Part shown: positions 1 through 10,370 of the stretch, in pieces | How the letters are laid out: every line of letters begins with the position of its first letter | Numbering within the stretch: the stretch's first letter is position 1 | Source: Forficula auricularia | Taxonomy: Eukaryota; Arthropoda; Insecta; Dermaptera; Forficulidae | Assembly: GCA_024734495.1 (NCBI GenBank) | Contig: JALMQS010000681.1 | Location: forward strand, 4,589,353 to 4,653,352 | Reading direction: 5' to 3' | DNA length: 64,000 bases | Notes under the pieces: generated by a model | What the model saw: only the letters and a program-made list of their open reading frames with translations | Databases searched by the model: none | What the model was told of the DNA's origin: nothing | Program-made: the position numbers and the translations under genes

Positions 1-240
1 TATTGATGAAGAGGTCCAAAAAAGAAGAAAAATTATACTATCTTTTTATTCATAAACCGACGTTTCGGAGGCTATTCCCTCCTTCTTAAGTGGTTTGCAA
101 GGTCAGTGAAGGAAATCAAATGCGACAAAACCCTGAAGAAGGAGGGAATAGACTCTGAAACGTCTGTTTATGAATAAAAAGATAGTATAAATGATCTTTT
201 TTTTGACTGCCTCATCAATTTCCATTCAATTTCACTTGAG
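1..240. repeat. Inverted pair of PLE-type terminal repeats
   Basis: Two copies of one repeat lie head to head. The left arm (1-95) read on the minus strand matches the right arm (about 130-235): both carry AAGAAGGAGGGAATAG, then GAAACGTC, then TTTATGAATAAA and a GATAGTATAA block. The right arm keeps the hammerhead-like boxes CTGAAGA (133) and GAAACGTC. In the left arm the first box has decayed to CTTAAGA. The same repeat recurs near 19.9, 30.15 and 63.6 kb. Assignment to Penelope-like elements rests on the motif type and on the linked GIY-YIG pseudogene family at 44.6-45.4 kb; no protein is encoded here. Confidence 0.7.
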
Positions 241-377
241 CTTAAAATTTTGATTTTAGTGAATTTTATTCTTGAAAAATGCTTCACATATTGTACAAAT
301 GTATTATACATTCAATTTCAAAAAGGGATTAACAATATTTCTACATATAAATCTCAATGTTTTAAGGAAGTTTATGA

Positions 378-448
378 TTTCTTGTTGGGCCACACTCATT
401 GGAGTGCTGTGCCGCATGCGGCCCCGGTCCACGGGTTAGACAGCCCTG
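378..448 (-). mobile_element. Terminal fragment of a hAT-type element
   Basis: On the minus strand this begins CAGGGCTGTCTAACC and continues into a GC-rich stretch with GCCGCATGCGGC. That is the same terminus as the element starting at 46334 (CAGGGCTGTCCAAACC, then CGCATGCGACC). Only this end is visible and no partner end or target duplication was found, so it is a truncated or internally deleted copy. The following 300 bp to the next MITE show nothing recognisable. Confidence 0.6.
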
Positions 449-755
449 GTTTACTAAAACCTAAGCCTTCGGTTGTGACTGAATGTTGCAGTGAACGTTT
501 GATAATGAAACCTCTTTTTATTTCCCGAGGGATCCTGCTACTGGTGCTTATCCTAGATGGGTAAGCCGTATTCTGTCAAAAATCACAGAATTTCATTTCA
601 GAAATATTTCAACTTTAAAATTACATAATGAGATGGATTAAAATTCCATTCTCAGCTATGTAGATTCGTGTCCCATAAATCGCACATAGGTAATTTCATT
701 CTCTTAATCTTATTGACTCTTGAAATCTGCAATTATTAGAATTTTAATCAGATTA

Positions 756-1177
756 CACTGAAACCCCTCAAATCCGAACCTCGGAAATCCGGAATCCCGG
801 GAAATCCGAACGTAAAAAAGAGAAACTTATTTATTTAATCATAAAACTATTATGTATATATTCTACATTATAACCTTATTTTACATAATTAGTTGAAAAA
901 TTAACAAAGTAAAGTTAGGATACCTAACAAAGTGTAAATGTGTCTACATACTTATGTCATCAAGGATTGAAAAACGGTAAAAGTTGGTTATTGAAATTCT
1001 TTAGGTTAATCACTTTTCAAAAACAATGAAATAATAATAGAAACACACAACATATCAATTAATCTTTCACTTGATATCAGTTATCTTTAATTGTCGAAGC
1101 TCCTTTCGGCTAATCCGAACAAATTGAAATCCGAACAGGCGACAGCTCCATTAGTTCGGATTTGATGGGTTTCTCTG
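756..1177. mobile_element. pogo/Tigger-like MITE, family 1
   Basis: A 422-bp non-coding element with terminal inverted repeats: CACTGAAACCCCTCAAATCC at the left and, reverse-complemented, CAGAGAAACCCATCAAATCC at the right. TA lies directly outside both ends (754-755 and 1178-1179). The subterminal part repeats AATCCGAA. A second, better preserved copy in the opposite orientation is at 13362-13790. CAGT-type ends with TA duplication are typical of the pogo/Tigger branch of Tc1/mariner. No transposase is encoded. Confidence 0.8.
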
Positions 1178-1737
1178 TATGTTTATTTTTGAATTTTATC
1201 TTATAATTACAAACTGGTTATTCAAGTTGGAATTAAAGTTTTTAAAATCAGAACGTTCTCGCCGACATCAGGACTTGGCACCTCTGACCTATATTTACAA
1301 ATATTCCTATATGAATGTAAATTTATTGTATGTATATACATGTTTTATAAAAAATTCAAATAAACATTATTCATTGAATATTTAAATGTAAATATTATGT
1401 AGGTAGTTGTTATTTGCAACTAAATTTTAAACATTTTATTACCTCACTAGACAAATTATGTTGTAGTAATAAATAAAATGTTTATATGTTGATTTAGTCA
1501 TTGATGTTTTTTATGTTTTTATCAAAGAATTTTTTATTTTGTTTACCATTCTTTTAATGTCTGCCAAATAGAATTTAGATATGGGACCCAAATAAAAATG
1601 TAATATAAACATCAACACATACTATATTCCTCGAGGAGATAGAAAACTTTAAAAATTTAACCTAATATGACTATATCACCCTTTTAGGGGCAAATAGTAC
1701 AAACTACCCCAATATATATAATTTTATTGGTGTTAAA
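1178..1737. other. AT-rich stretch, no gene seen
   Basis: Strongly AT-rich sequence with no frame resembling a protein family and no clear repeat boundary until the palindrome that follows. A short open frame starting in the MITE end (1179-1385) shows no family resemblance and is treated as chance. Confidence 0.6.
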
Positions 1738-2565
1738 TAAAAAGGCTTATTTTTCAGCAGTTTTTTAAAAATAATTAATAGTGGTTTTTAAGGTAGTTGT
1801 TTCGCGACAATACTAGCAAAAAGTTAATGCTAGAGTATTTATTTTCTTATAAAATGTATTAGTTATTGTTTAATGTTGGTTTAGTTTTTTATAACAATGG
1901 TAAGAAGAGTTTTTTAATTATAATTAAAAATGTATGTAAACTTTCGATATCCCGTATAGTTCAATGTTTAAGTCTGAAAAACTCTATCTTTGGAAATTTA
2001 AATCTCCGGAACTAAAATATGTATACTGTTCATAAATTTCCTTTTGCCACCAATCGATACAGTAGTATTTAAATAATAATCTGTCGAAATTTCAAAAAAA
2101 TCCTAAGAAAACCAATATGGTGAAACAACTACCTTAATTAATACAAATATTTTGAACATTTTCATAATATTCCTTTTTCAGTGGACCTCACCCAAAAATC
2201 AGTGCATTTGCTGAGTCTTAAAAATTCGAACACAGGGCCACAGAGATATTTCATTTCGTCATTTTTAATTCTGCCCTCAAAAACTCTACTAATAACAATT
2301 TTAATTTGTTTTTTAATGTTTTAACAAACAAGTCAATTCGCACACTGACTTGGTTGTTAAAACATCAAAAAACAAATTAAAAATTGTTATTAGTAGAGTT
2401 TTTTGAGGGCAGAATTAAAAATGACGAAATGAAATGTCTCTGTGACCATGTGTTCGAATTTTTAAGACTGAGCAAATACTGTGATATTTCGAAATTTTTG
2501 TATTAATTAAAAACCACCATTTAAATTAATTAAAAAAAAAACTGCTAAAAAAATAAGCCTTTTTA
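1738..2565. repeat. Long palindrome (foldback element) with MITE in one arm
   Basis: The arms are inverted copies. AAAAAGGCTTATTTTTCAGC near 1740 matches the reverse complement of the block near 2545-2565. The inner arms (about 2205-2325 and 2350-2490) share long blocks such as CTGCCCTCAAAAACTC and CATTTCGTCATTTTTAATT. Without the 346 bp contributed by the MITE and one TTAA, the unit is about 480 bp. The short loop is around 2330-2345. No coding capacity. It could be an old foldback transposon or an inverted duplication of a longer repeat. Confidence 0.8.
1792..2133. mobile_element. TTAA-flanked MITE, short copy
   Basis: A 342-bp element with 14-16 bp inverted ends (GGTAGTTGTTTCGC at the left; GTGAAACAACTACC at the right) between direct TTAA repeats at 1788-1791 and 2134-2137. 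The other arm of the surrounding palindrome keeps the uninterrupted site, which supports both borders exactly. A second copy lies at 37230-39348. The TTAA duplication recalls piggyBac, but these ends start with GG, whereas piggyBac elements usually start with CC, so the superfamily is left open. No open frame. Confidence 0.85.
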
Positions 2566-3409
2566 TATAAGACCTATAATAATCCTAAGTACCACCATGA
2601 ATTAAAATATTTTTGGGTATTTTAATGCTTCACTTTTCTAAGCTAAAACCAAATTTATATCTTTTCGGGTTTAAGAGAACTTGAAAAACTTTTAAAACCA
2701 ATTTTGGGGCCTTTCCCCCCTTTAGGGTTCGAAGTTCAAAGAAAGAATTCAAAGCAGAAATTTTACTTTTCTGTATCCAGCAGTTTGGGTTGTGCCTTGA
2801 TGAAGGAAACGTTAGCTTATTCTCTTTTTATACCATATTTATAAAAAAAAAATATATAGAGAATATATATATATAATATAATATAATATAATATATACAA
2901 TATCAATTTTTTTCTGGGCTAAAATCCGGTCATTTGGTAAATTCAATCAAAATCTACAAGCATATCATATTTATGTTCAATGGCTTGTATTTCTTTTCTT
3001 CATAATATTAAAAAAAAAGTATTTTTTTCTCATTATAATATTTTTCCTTTTTAATAAAGAAATGTCATTAATAATTTAAAGAGATAAAAAAGAAAAAAAT
3101 AAGTTGGAAAAAAATATGAAATTCAAACCATAAAACATATATTATATTATATAACGTGAAATGATTTTAAATTTTAATTGAAACTTTTACAAATTAATAT
3201 CTATCAATTGGTTTCGAAACTTGCGTCGGTAGCTAACATATTAAATCACGTCGCGTTCGGGGTTATAATAATAAAATATACGTAATAAAGTATCAAAGAA
3301 ATTATTCTCTACATTTTCTCTTCTTTTTGTGCATTTTTTGATTATTTTCCACTTGAAAAAAATCAAAGGATATGCTGTTGACTGGGAAGGTCGGTTTTCA
3401 AGACGATAT
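2566..3409. other. AT-rich stretch with a weak PLE-like motif
   Basis: No gene is visible. TTGATGAAGG followed closely by AAACGTTAGC at 2797-2815 resembles the PLE-tail motif described elsewhere in the window, but without a paired stem. An (ATATA)n tract occupies about 2856-2900. The rest is low-complexity AT-rich DNA. Confidence 0.4.
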
Positions 3410-3608
3410 TCCGATTTCACTAACCAAACTTAAACTAAGGTAGCACTTAAATTAATTTCAAAACATCATTTAATCTAAATTATATTTCAACAGATACTTA
3501 GAGGAAAATAATTGCTTAGGTTGAGTTAAATTTAAATAAAAATATTTTCTAGTTGGTTTGAGGTTAATTTAAGCGCTACCTTAATTTAAGATTGCTTGAT
3601 GAAATCAG
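3410..3608. repeat. Short palindromic MITE-like unit
   Basis: Left arm about 3412-3462 (GATTTCACTAACC, then AAGGTAGCACTTAAATTAA) is inverted at about 3545-3607 (TTAATTTAAGCGCTACCTTAA, then GATGAAATC). Arms of about 50-60 bp are separated by an AT-rich loop. No target duplication could be fixed. The region between this unit and 4195 holds nothing recognisable. Confidence 0.55.
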
Positions 3609-4194
3609 GCAAATATCTTGCATTTAACTTTACTAAGTTGATGAAACAAGGCAGCAAGAGGCAATTTCTAAAAAAAATGAGTGCGATAAAATCTTATAAG
3701 ACGAGTGTGTATTTATGATTTTTTTTCCTTTTCGTATTTTTCCTTGCTTATAAAATATATAAGGCAGATATGTTAATGGTTTGCAAAGCTTATAATTTAT
3801 TAAGTTAAATATGTTATTAAAAACCTTGAAAATGATGTGTTGTTATCTCTTGAGAAGCTAAAATAATTTACTCATTATAACAGTGTTTTAGTCTTAAAAG
3901 AGACATCTTTATTGGATATATTTTTAGTAATAAAATGTACATGTTGTTAGTGTTACACTAATAGGTATCATTTCTAGATTTTAATTTATCCATCCTCAGT
4001 TTGGGGAAGTTTTATATAGGTGCAAGAAAAAAAATAATGTAAAGGGTATAGGTGGAATAAAAATTATGATCCCTATATTTATAAGAAATTTAAATGGCTT
4101 GGCGTGTACTGGATGTGTTAATTTTTTGAAGGGAGATGAATTAAATTAAATTGTTTCTTTCTAGTAATTTTCTATTAATTCAAGTGGCTTATCC

Positions 4195-4231
4195 AAATAT
4201 TTCGAGAGCACTAAAACATCTCATCCTCAGT
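4195..4231 (-). ncRNA. Hammerhead-like motif of a PLE tail
   Basis: On the minus strand the order is CTGAGGA, a spacer T, GAGA, an 11-nt loop, TCTC, then GAAAT. This fits CUGANGA-N-stem II-GAAA with a 4-bp stem II. The nucleotides expected at the cleavage site (UH after a short stem III) are not clear, so this copy is probably inactive. No associated protein remnant was found. Confidence 0.4.
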
Positions 4232-4489
4232 GGAAACTGCAGGACCAGAATAACAGCGAGTTAGTGGGTTCATAGGAAATTAATTGTCTGCTAATTACAG
4301 ATGTTAAATTGTAATATACTTACCCACCCACTCACCAATAAACCGACCCCATCAGCTTAAACAAATCAATGAAAAAGGCTGACCATACACTATTACATAA
4401 TATATTTAATTTCACAGTACAAGACGACAACCATATTTATTAACATTCAATGTATTAACGAAGTCTGAACTCATCGAAATATTATATCA

Positions 4490-5400
4490 TCATCATTGAG
4501 TATACAGTCCTAAGATTGGTTTGATGCAACCACCCGTCTCCAGTCGGCTCTGTCCCCCGCCAGCTGTTTGACCTCTCTAAATCCCATATCCCCAAATATT
4601 TGGCTGAAATATTCTGATCTGGGCCTTCGTCTTCCCCTTTTCTTCCCTACCTCCCCCTCCAAGATATCCCTAAGCAGTCCCCCATGTCTCAGTGTGTGCC
4701 CCATCATCTGACCTCTTCTTTTCTTCAGACTCTTCCACAAGGTTCTTCTTTCTCCGATTCTTCCAAGAACTTCTTCATTTGAAATTTTATCCATCAATTT
4801 GATATTCATCATTCTTCTGTAGCACCACATTTCGAAAGCATCTAATCTCTTTCTCTCCGCTTCTCTAATTGTCCAGGTTTCACACCCGTACATGGCTATG
4901 CTCTATAGATATGTCTTCAATAGCATCTTCCTGTTCCCTAAGCTGATTGTGGAGGAGCATAGTAATTTTTGTTTTGAATTAAACCCCTTTTTTGATTGGG
5001 CAATTCTTGATTTAATTTCGCTTTCGCTTTTCTCATCCCATGTTATTTTACTTCCTATGTAGCAAAATTCCTTAACACTTTCTAGGTTTTCTTGGTTAAT
5101 TTTGATGCATTCCTGTCTCGTTTTTTCTTTTTTTGTACAAACTAGGACCTTGGTTTTATTCTTGTTTATTTTCATTTTGATTTCTTCTATTAGGATTTGG
5201 TTAATTCCATTCAGTGTGTCCTCTAATTCTTTTTTTGTTGCTTCCTAGAAGGGCAATGTCATCGGCAAATCTTAACATAGTTATCTTTTGACCTTGGATT
5301 TCGATCCCTTTCTCAATTTTGTCTTTGAATTCTTTTATCGCTTCTATGTATAAGTTGAAAATCATGGGTGACAGCACACATCCTTGCTGACACATCCTTG
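4490..5400 (-). pseudogene. 5'-truncated LINE reverse transcriptase, decayed
   Basis: Minus-strand fragment of a non-LTR retrotransposon polymerase. From the upstream end, 5395-5201 carries the RT palm motifs QQGCVLSPMIFNLYIEAI and LRFADDIALL (the FADD catalytic box). A frameshift between about 5176 and 5220 leads into 5175-4903, and a TAG at 4903-4905 interrupts before 4893-4510, which starts MYGCETWTIREAERKRLDAF, a C-terminal block typical of LINE endonuclease/RT proteins. The protein ends at VVASNQS and a short TGA-repeat tail follows (about 4487-4497 on the plus strand as ATCATCATC), as in RTE-type elements with microsatellite tails. Endonuclease and fingers are absent, so this is a dead 5'-truncated insertion. 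The clade is not certain. Confidence 0.9.
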
Positions 5401-6273
5401 ATATACATTATGATATATTTTTTGATTTTATTAAGTCAAATGTTACATGAACTAATTATCAACTAATGATCAAAAAGATCATCGGCCACTCCATTATCTA
5501 CGTCATGACAATCAGAATAAAAAATCACTATATTTATTTACCTTTCCACAGACATTTCGGATCCTCAATGGTTTCCTTCTACAGGGAAGACGCTGTTGAT
5601 TTTTTCGCTTCGCCTTTTGAAATATCTCAAAAACTACTAGAAGTGTTTTAATGAGTAAAACTGAGAAAATCATTGCGTGAAAAAGGGCTTTTATAGTGAA
5701 AATTAAAAAATCATTTTTTAAGAAATATCTGGGTTGGTTGGTTGTTGGTTTTAAAACGTTTTTAATATTCTGTTCATTTTTGCTTGCGCTAATTTTTCGA
5801 AAGTTGCGCAGTCATTTTTGTATTCTGTGCACAATGGGCTTGTTCATAATTTTTTTTGTATTTCATTTTATAAAAGAATTGCATCTGAACATGGAAAAAA
5901 TAAAAAAAAAGTAAAATTTAGAGGGTCAAAATTTATTTTGAATAATTTAAAAATCCTTTCTTGAGTGTTATTAAAATGCTTTAAAATGTAATTTTCAAGA
6001 ATACATTTTTATTAAAAAAAATGACACAGGACTTCCCCCCCCCCCTTGCTAAACATACCTTTTGAACATCTTTGCTCCCATTTACTTTTGTACCGCGCAG
6101 CCAGGAAAAAATTAAAGGGAACATTGGATGATATGTCACAAAATAAAAGAAATATGAATTTATTTGTGTAGGTACAAAATATTTATTTAAGTAAACATAA
6201 CCAGGACGAGAACCTCTATTTTATACCTATAAGTATCAATAACTTAATTAAAACCAGTAATTTACTTTTGCAG
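5401..6273. other. AT-rich stretch, no gene seen
   Basis: No family resemblance in any frame and no clear inverted or direct repeat. It contains a run of C (about 6037-6046). Its last bases (TTACTTTTGCAG, ending 6273) form a good-looking splice acceptor just before the exon-like frame that follows. Confidence 0.5.
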
Positions 6274-6301
6274 TCAGATATTTTTAAATGGTAGGGTATA
6301 G

Positions 6302-6580
6302 GTTAATGACCAGGGTCTAGAAAGGCAAAAAATCTTTCTATCGAATCGAGAAGAGAACAAGAATGTTGAAACAGCACATTGTTGTGCCGATTATCAAGGT
6401 GAGGCAACACGCGCAATTACACGATTTCAGAAAATTGCTAACGACCCGACCAGAGCAAAACGCTTCGATTACAAAGCCGTTCCTCAGGCAGCACTTCCGG
6501 TCAATTTCCCCTATAACTACTGTCTTCTGAGGGTGACCATTAAGGAAGGGTCAGTCATTTCAAAAGAATTAGATCTTTGA
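6302..6580 (+). CDS. Unidentified exon-like open frame (92 codons plus stop)
   Basis: Open frame from GTT (6302) to TGA (6578-6580) with no ATG of its own. It reads VNDQGLERQKIF at the start, ETAHCCADYQGEATRAITRF in the middle, and PQAALPVNFPYNYCLLRV before the end at KELDL. Base composition is visibly more GC-rich than the flanks and codon third positions are mixed, unlike the chance frames nearby. The frame has a Cys-Cys pair, many charged residues, and no signal peptide or membrane segment. An acceptor-like TTACTTTTGCAG ends at 6273, but an in-frame TAG at 6299 lies between it and the frame; TATAG ending 6301 is an alternative acceptor. GTCAGT at 6550 could be a weak donor. I do not recognise the protein. 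It could be an internal or last exon, a decayed gene copy, or an unclassified transposon fragment. Confidence 0.35.
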   Translation, partial: VNDQGLERQKIFLSNREENKNVETAHCCADYQGEATRAITRFQKIANDPTRAKRFDYKAVPQAALPVNFPYNYCLLRVTIKEGSVISKELDL

Positions 6581-6875
6581 ACCATTATCTTGATTAAATT
6601 ACGTGAAATGGATTCCTTCCAAGCAAAGACTGAGGAAGTTGATTATATTTAAAATTTGATAGGTATTGTGTTTATCTATTTAATATCGTATTTAATTAGT
6701 AAATTGAAGAGGGTTGGATTGGTCGAGAATATAGCAATTGTGCTCAATGAACTGGTGACTTGAGTTCAAGCCAAGCAATTTATTAAAATTTAGCCTGCTA
6801 TAATCTAACCCTATACACTTTACGCTAATACACAAAATTAAAGTATAACAATAATTTTAATAAAAAAAAAATAAA

Positions 6876-7816
6876 ACTGACTTCAAAAAAATTAAATACA
6901 ACAAATAAAATAATAATAACTTAAAAATCAAATAAAATACACTAAAAAGGTATAAAATAATTATCTTATTTTGTTACAAATAAACGACGAAATATTAACA
7001 TGAAATTACTTTTTGAAGTCCGTGCTAAACAAACTATAATATATATAAGCGAGCGTACCCGCCAAACGTACTAAGTAAGATTTGTCGAGTGCGATTCATA
7101 AAATGTATATGTTTGGCACCGACATCAAAAAGTAATTTCATGTTAATATTTCGTCGTTTAGTTGTAACTAAATAAGATAGTGTATTTAATTTTATTTTTA
7201 AGTTATTATTATTTCACTTGTTGCATTTAATTTTTTTGAAGTCGGTTTTATTATTTTTATAAAAATTATTTTTCTTTTTTCTCTTTTACTGATGTTATTA
7301 ATAGTGACTTAATATAATACCTTGCATGCATCTCACAAGAGAAAGCGTCGGCCGAATGAATCAGAAAATGATAATAAAATTCAATTCATAAATATAGAAA
7401 TTCTCTCGAAACGTTTGTTGGTTTTAAATGAACGTTTTAAAATTTTTTATAAAATATTTTATTTATTATAATTTCGATTATTTGGTCATAAGAATTGGAG
7501 ATTTACGTTATTTTGTCATTGATCATATCATCAGAACTTGACCAAATTAATATGGTACTACCCCTAAGGTTCTTTCCAAAAGAAAAGAATAATTAAAATC
7601 GGTTCATAAACAAAGAAATTATGCCTAAACAAACATATCAAAAAAGGTCCAATACCAATGAAAAAAAAACGGGACCATTCGGAAGCTAGACTGAACCCAA
7701 TGCAAAGAAATCATCAAAATCGGTTCACAATTGGCGGAGATATGAGGTAACATAGACACAAAAAAAAAAAAAAACAGTCGAATTGAGAACCTCCTCATTT
7801 TTTTAAGTCGGTTAAA
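6876..7816. mobile_element. CCGACTTC-ended repeat, copy A
   Basis: A non-coding repeat. Its right end reads, on the minus strand, TTAACCGACTT, then AAAATGAGGAGGTTCTCAATT. Its left part (6876-7260) is itself a palindrome with GACTTCAAAAAAATTAAAT at one end and ATTTAATTTTTTTGAAGTC at the other. Blocks TACTTTTTGAAGTC and GACATCAAAAAGTAATTTC mark the inner arms. A second copy in the opposite orientation lies at 14646-15500 and matches over almost its full length. Repeats starting with this AACCGACTTC / GGAGGAGGTTCTCAATTCG signature are widespread in arthropod genomes. The class is not clear to me. Confidence 0.75.
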
Positions 7817-8636
7817 AAATTGATAGATTCTGGCTTGATGGACTAGTAGGTATTCGCGATAATAAAGAAAATATAAAAAAATTAATTGAATTGTTTGGAT
7901 AAATACAATCATCTAATCATTTTAACTAATTCGAATAATTTCGTATAAAAAATTATATATACGGTATATTATATTATATAAAAAAATACAAATATATAAA
8001 AAACAATCTTAGTGTAAGCTATGAGGAAAGCCCGTTGGTCCAAAAGGCTGGAATTTTCATTTTTTATTTAATTTTCTCCATTATTCAAAAGATATAAAAA
8101 CATTTTCAAAAGGGTTGCTTTTTTATTTTATTTTATTATTTTTTTAATGCAAATGAATGGAAGAAGCGCAACAAGAAGATCCAGCCACTATGGATCTCGA
8201 AGGACCTTGCATTTCCGAAGAGAAGGAGAAATTGATCAAAGCTTAAAACTGTTGAGAAGAAATTTTCTATGAGAATAAGAAAATGATAATAATATACCTA
8301 ATAGTAACGGGACACCAATTTAGACTCCGAATCTTGGAAATATATTTCAATATCAGGAAGTCCTGGGAAAATGGCACAGTGGTTTTACACCGTGTGATTA
8401 AAATAAATTTAATCTACCATTTGATTTGTATAAGGTAGCTGTAGAAGGATAATTGGGTATTATTAATTTAATTAACTACTAGGCTCAATCGAAGATTTTT
8501 CATTCTAATATAAATATTTTTCACAGAAATGTAATAAATTTTGCTCAAAATGAAAAGTGAAAGTAAATTAAATTAAAATTAAACTGATGATATGGAAAGA
8601 CTTTAGAAACTATTGTTGCGGGTCGTCTCATACAGA
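7817..8636. other. No gene seen; holds one shared 85-bp segment
   Basis: AT-rich sequence. The only structure noted is about 8160-8245, a purine-rich segment with CTTGCATTTCCGAAGAGAAG whose inverted relative lies at about 16865-16960. A frame through it (QEDPATMDLEGPCISEEKEK) looks protein-like, but the relative near 16.9 kb is not open in the same way, so no gene is called. Confidence 0.4.
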
Positions 8637-10362
8637 TAGGGTTGTTAAAAAAAACCACTTTTTAGATTTTGACTAGGGCACTGGTCAAAAGTTGTTAAAA
8701 CCGTCCAAAATTGGTTTTAACCACAATTGTTTTTTTAGTATTTTACTATATATTTTATATGTTCCTTTCGTTTTGCACTTTTATTAGAATTATAATAGTT
8801 GTGTGTGTATAAAAAGGGAAGAAAGTGACAGTTTTATATAATCGGATGTAGTTAATAAATAATACACCCCAAGAGAATTTTCTTATCACCTAAAATATGA
8901 AATAAATATGAAACTAAGTAAATTTATTTTTGACAGTTTAATTAAATTTTATAAAATTCTCAAGAAAGTATCCATGGTAATTAATAAATAACTAATACAA
9001 GAAACTCATATGAGGAAAGAAAAGACCTACTTTCGTTTATTATTTTGCTTAAATCGGGTACTTTTTGTTTATGTATTAAGAAAAAGCATATTTCGTTTAT
9101 TCTCTGAAACTTTAATTCAAGTTAAAACTTGTCTCTGCCGTCCTACACAGAACATAAGCAAGTTTACGCATTCAGCGAACATGTTAATACTGGCAATTTA
9201 GTTCATATTATAAAAGCAAGATTTGAAGTAGGGGAGACCGGGTCACATTTTCCATAGAGGCATGATTTCCAACTCGCTTTAGTTTTTAAATAAGCCTCTA
9301 AATGACGCAAGCGGGCTAACTGGCTGAAGTAGCAACACAGCACCCATGATCTATGAAAGTTTTAGTTTAGTAGTTGCTGTCACATCTTCGGCAGAGCTGT
9401 TTTCTTAATTTTTTTAACGGAGAGTAAATTTTCCGTTCTTTATTAAAACTTAACATACTACCATTAAACTTATTGTTTTGACATTGCATGTACTAAAAAA
9501 GGGTTTCTTTCTTCACATAGATATGCGTTTGTTTTGCAAATAACTTACACCGCTACTACGTGTGGGTAGTGTCAAAGTTCCAAAATGGCGACGGGGCAAG
9601 TTTTCCAATGGCATACGGCGCATATTCTATTATTATGCCTTTTTAGTTTACAATAAAAATACATATTAAGTAACAAGCAAGATTTATTATCTGTGTTTTA
9701 CCATTTAAAGTATAGTTGGAAAATTTGGCCACGTACATTTTTAGTGGGCTGGAAAACTTGTCCCGCATACTGATCACATTTTCCAACTTCACATGATCAG
9801 ACTTAACCATTTGCTGTCAAAAATTATATTTACTTTTTTGAAAAATAATTGTGCTTGTTTCTAGATAAAGCTATGGGGAATGCACTGATATCCTGTTTAA
9901 GTCAAAAAAGATATAAATAAAAAATACAAAAATAAAATTATAAAAACTTCTCCCGGTCTCCCTATGGGCTAAGGACGATAGATATACCAATTTCTTGGTA
10001 CACATTCCATTTTTTCAGGGTCATGTACCAACTAAAAATTGTACTGGTACGTAATAATACCAACTTTTAACATCAATTATGCATTAAAATTTCTTTTTCC
10101 TATCCTTAAGAATATATCAGTACTTGCAATAACTAATGATTGCAACGTTGTAACTCAAAATTTTCCATGTTTTTGTTACGTACATTTGATTATTTTACCA
10201 TAATTATATATATTAATATAAGTATCAAAAAATGAATCAAATCATGTTATTCAAGTGGTCACTCAATAAAAACCACTGGTCAAAATCAGATAAAGTTGAG
10301 GACGGTTTAAACCGGTTTAAACCAGTGGTTTTAACTACTCTGGTTTTATCCGAACCTCCCTG
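8637..10362. mobile_element. Non-autonomous hAT-type element
   Basis: An exact 8-bp duplication CATACAGA lies at 8629-8636 and 10363-10370. The element starts TAGGGTTGTTAAAAAAAACC and ends so that its reverse complement reads CAGGGAGGTTCGGATAAAACC. Subterminal sequence repeats AAACCACTGGT / ACCAGTGGTTT motifs at both sides. The 8-bp duplication and C/TAGGG ends fit hAT. A TA-flanked element is nested at 9231-9962. No transposase frame is present, so it would have moved with an enzyme from elsewhere. Confidence 0.7.
9231..9962. mobile_element. TA-flanked TIR element nested in the hAT element
   Basis: A 732-bp insert with ends GGGGAGACCGGG and CCCGGTCTCCC, flanked by TA at 9229-9230 and 9963-9964. 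Inside are repeated motifs such as TTTTCCAA, GGAAAATTTGG and GGAAAACTTG in both orientations. TA duplication suggests a Tc1/mariner-like mobiliser. There is no recognisable transposase. One short frame upstream of it (9010-9201) is inside the hAT element and looks like chance. Confidence 0.6.
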
Positions 10363-10370
10363 CATACAGA

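Noticed and set aside
1792..2133. Calling the TTAA element piggyBac outright
   Set aside because: Only the TTAA duplication supports it; the terminal bases GG do not, and there is no transposase.
2797..2815. Hammerhead-like motif in TTGATGAAGGAAACGTTAG
   Set aside because: The boxes are adjacent without room for stem II. Kept only as a possible decayed remnant.
8160..8245. Short coding exon
   Set aside because: One frame looks plausible, but the inverted relative near 16.9 kb does not preserve it.
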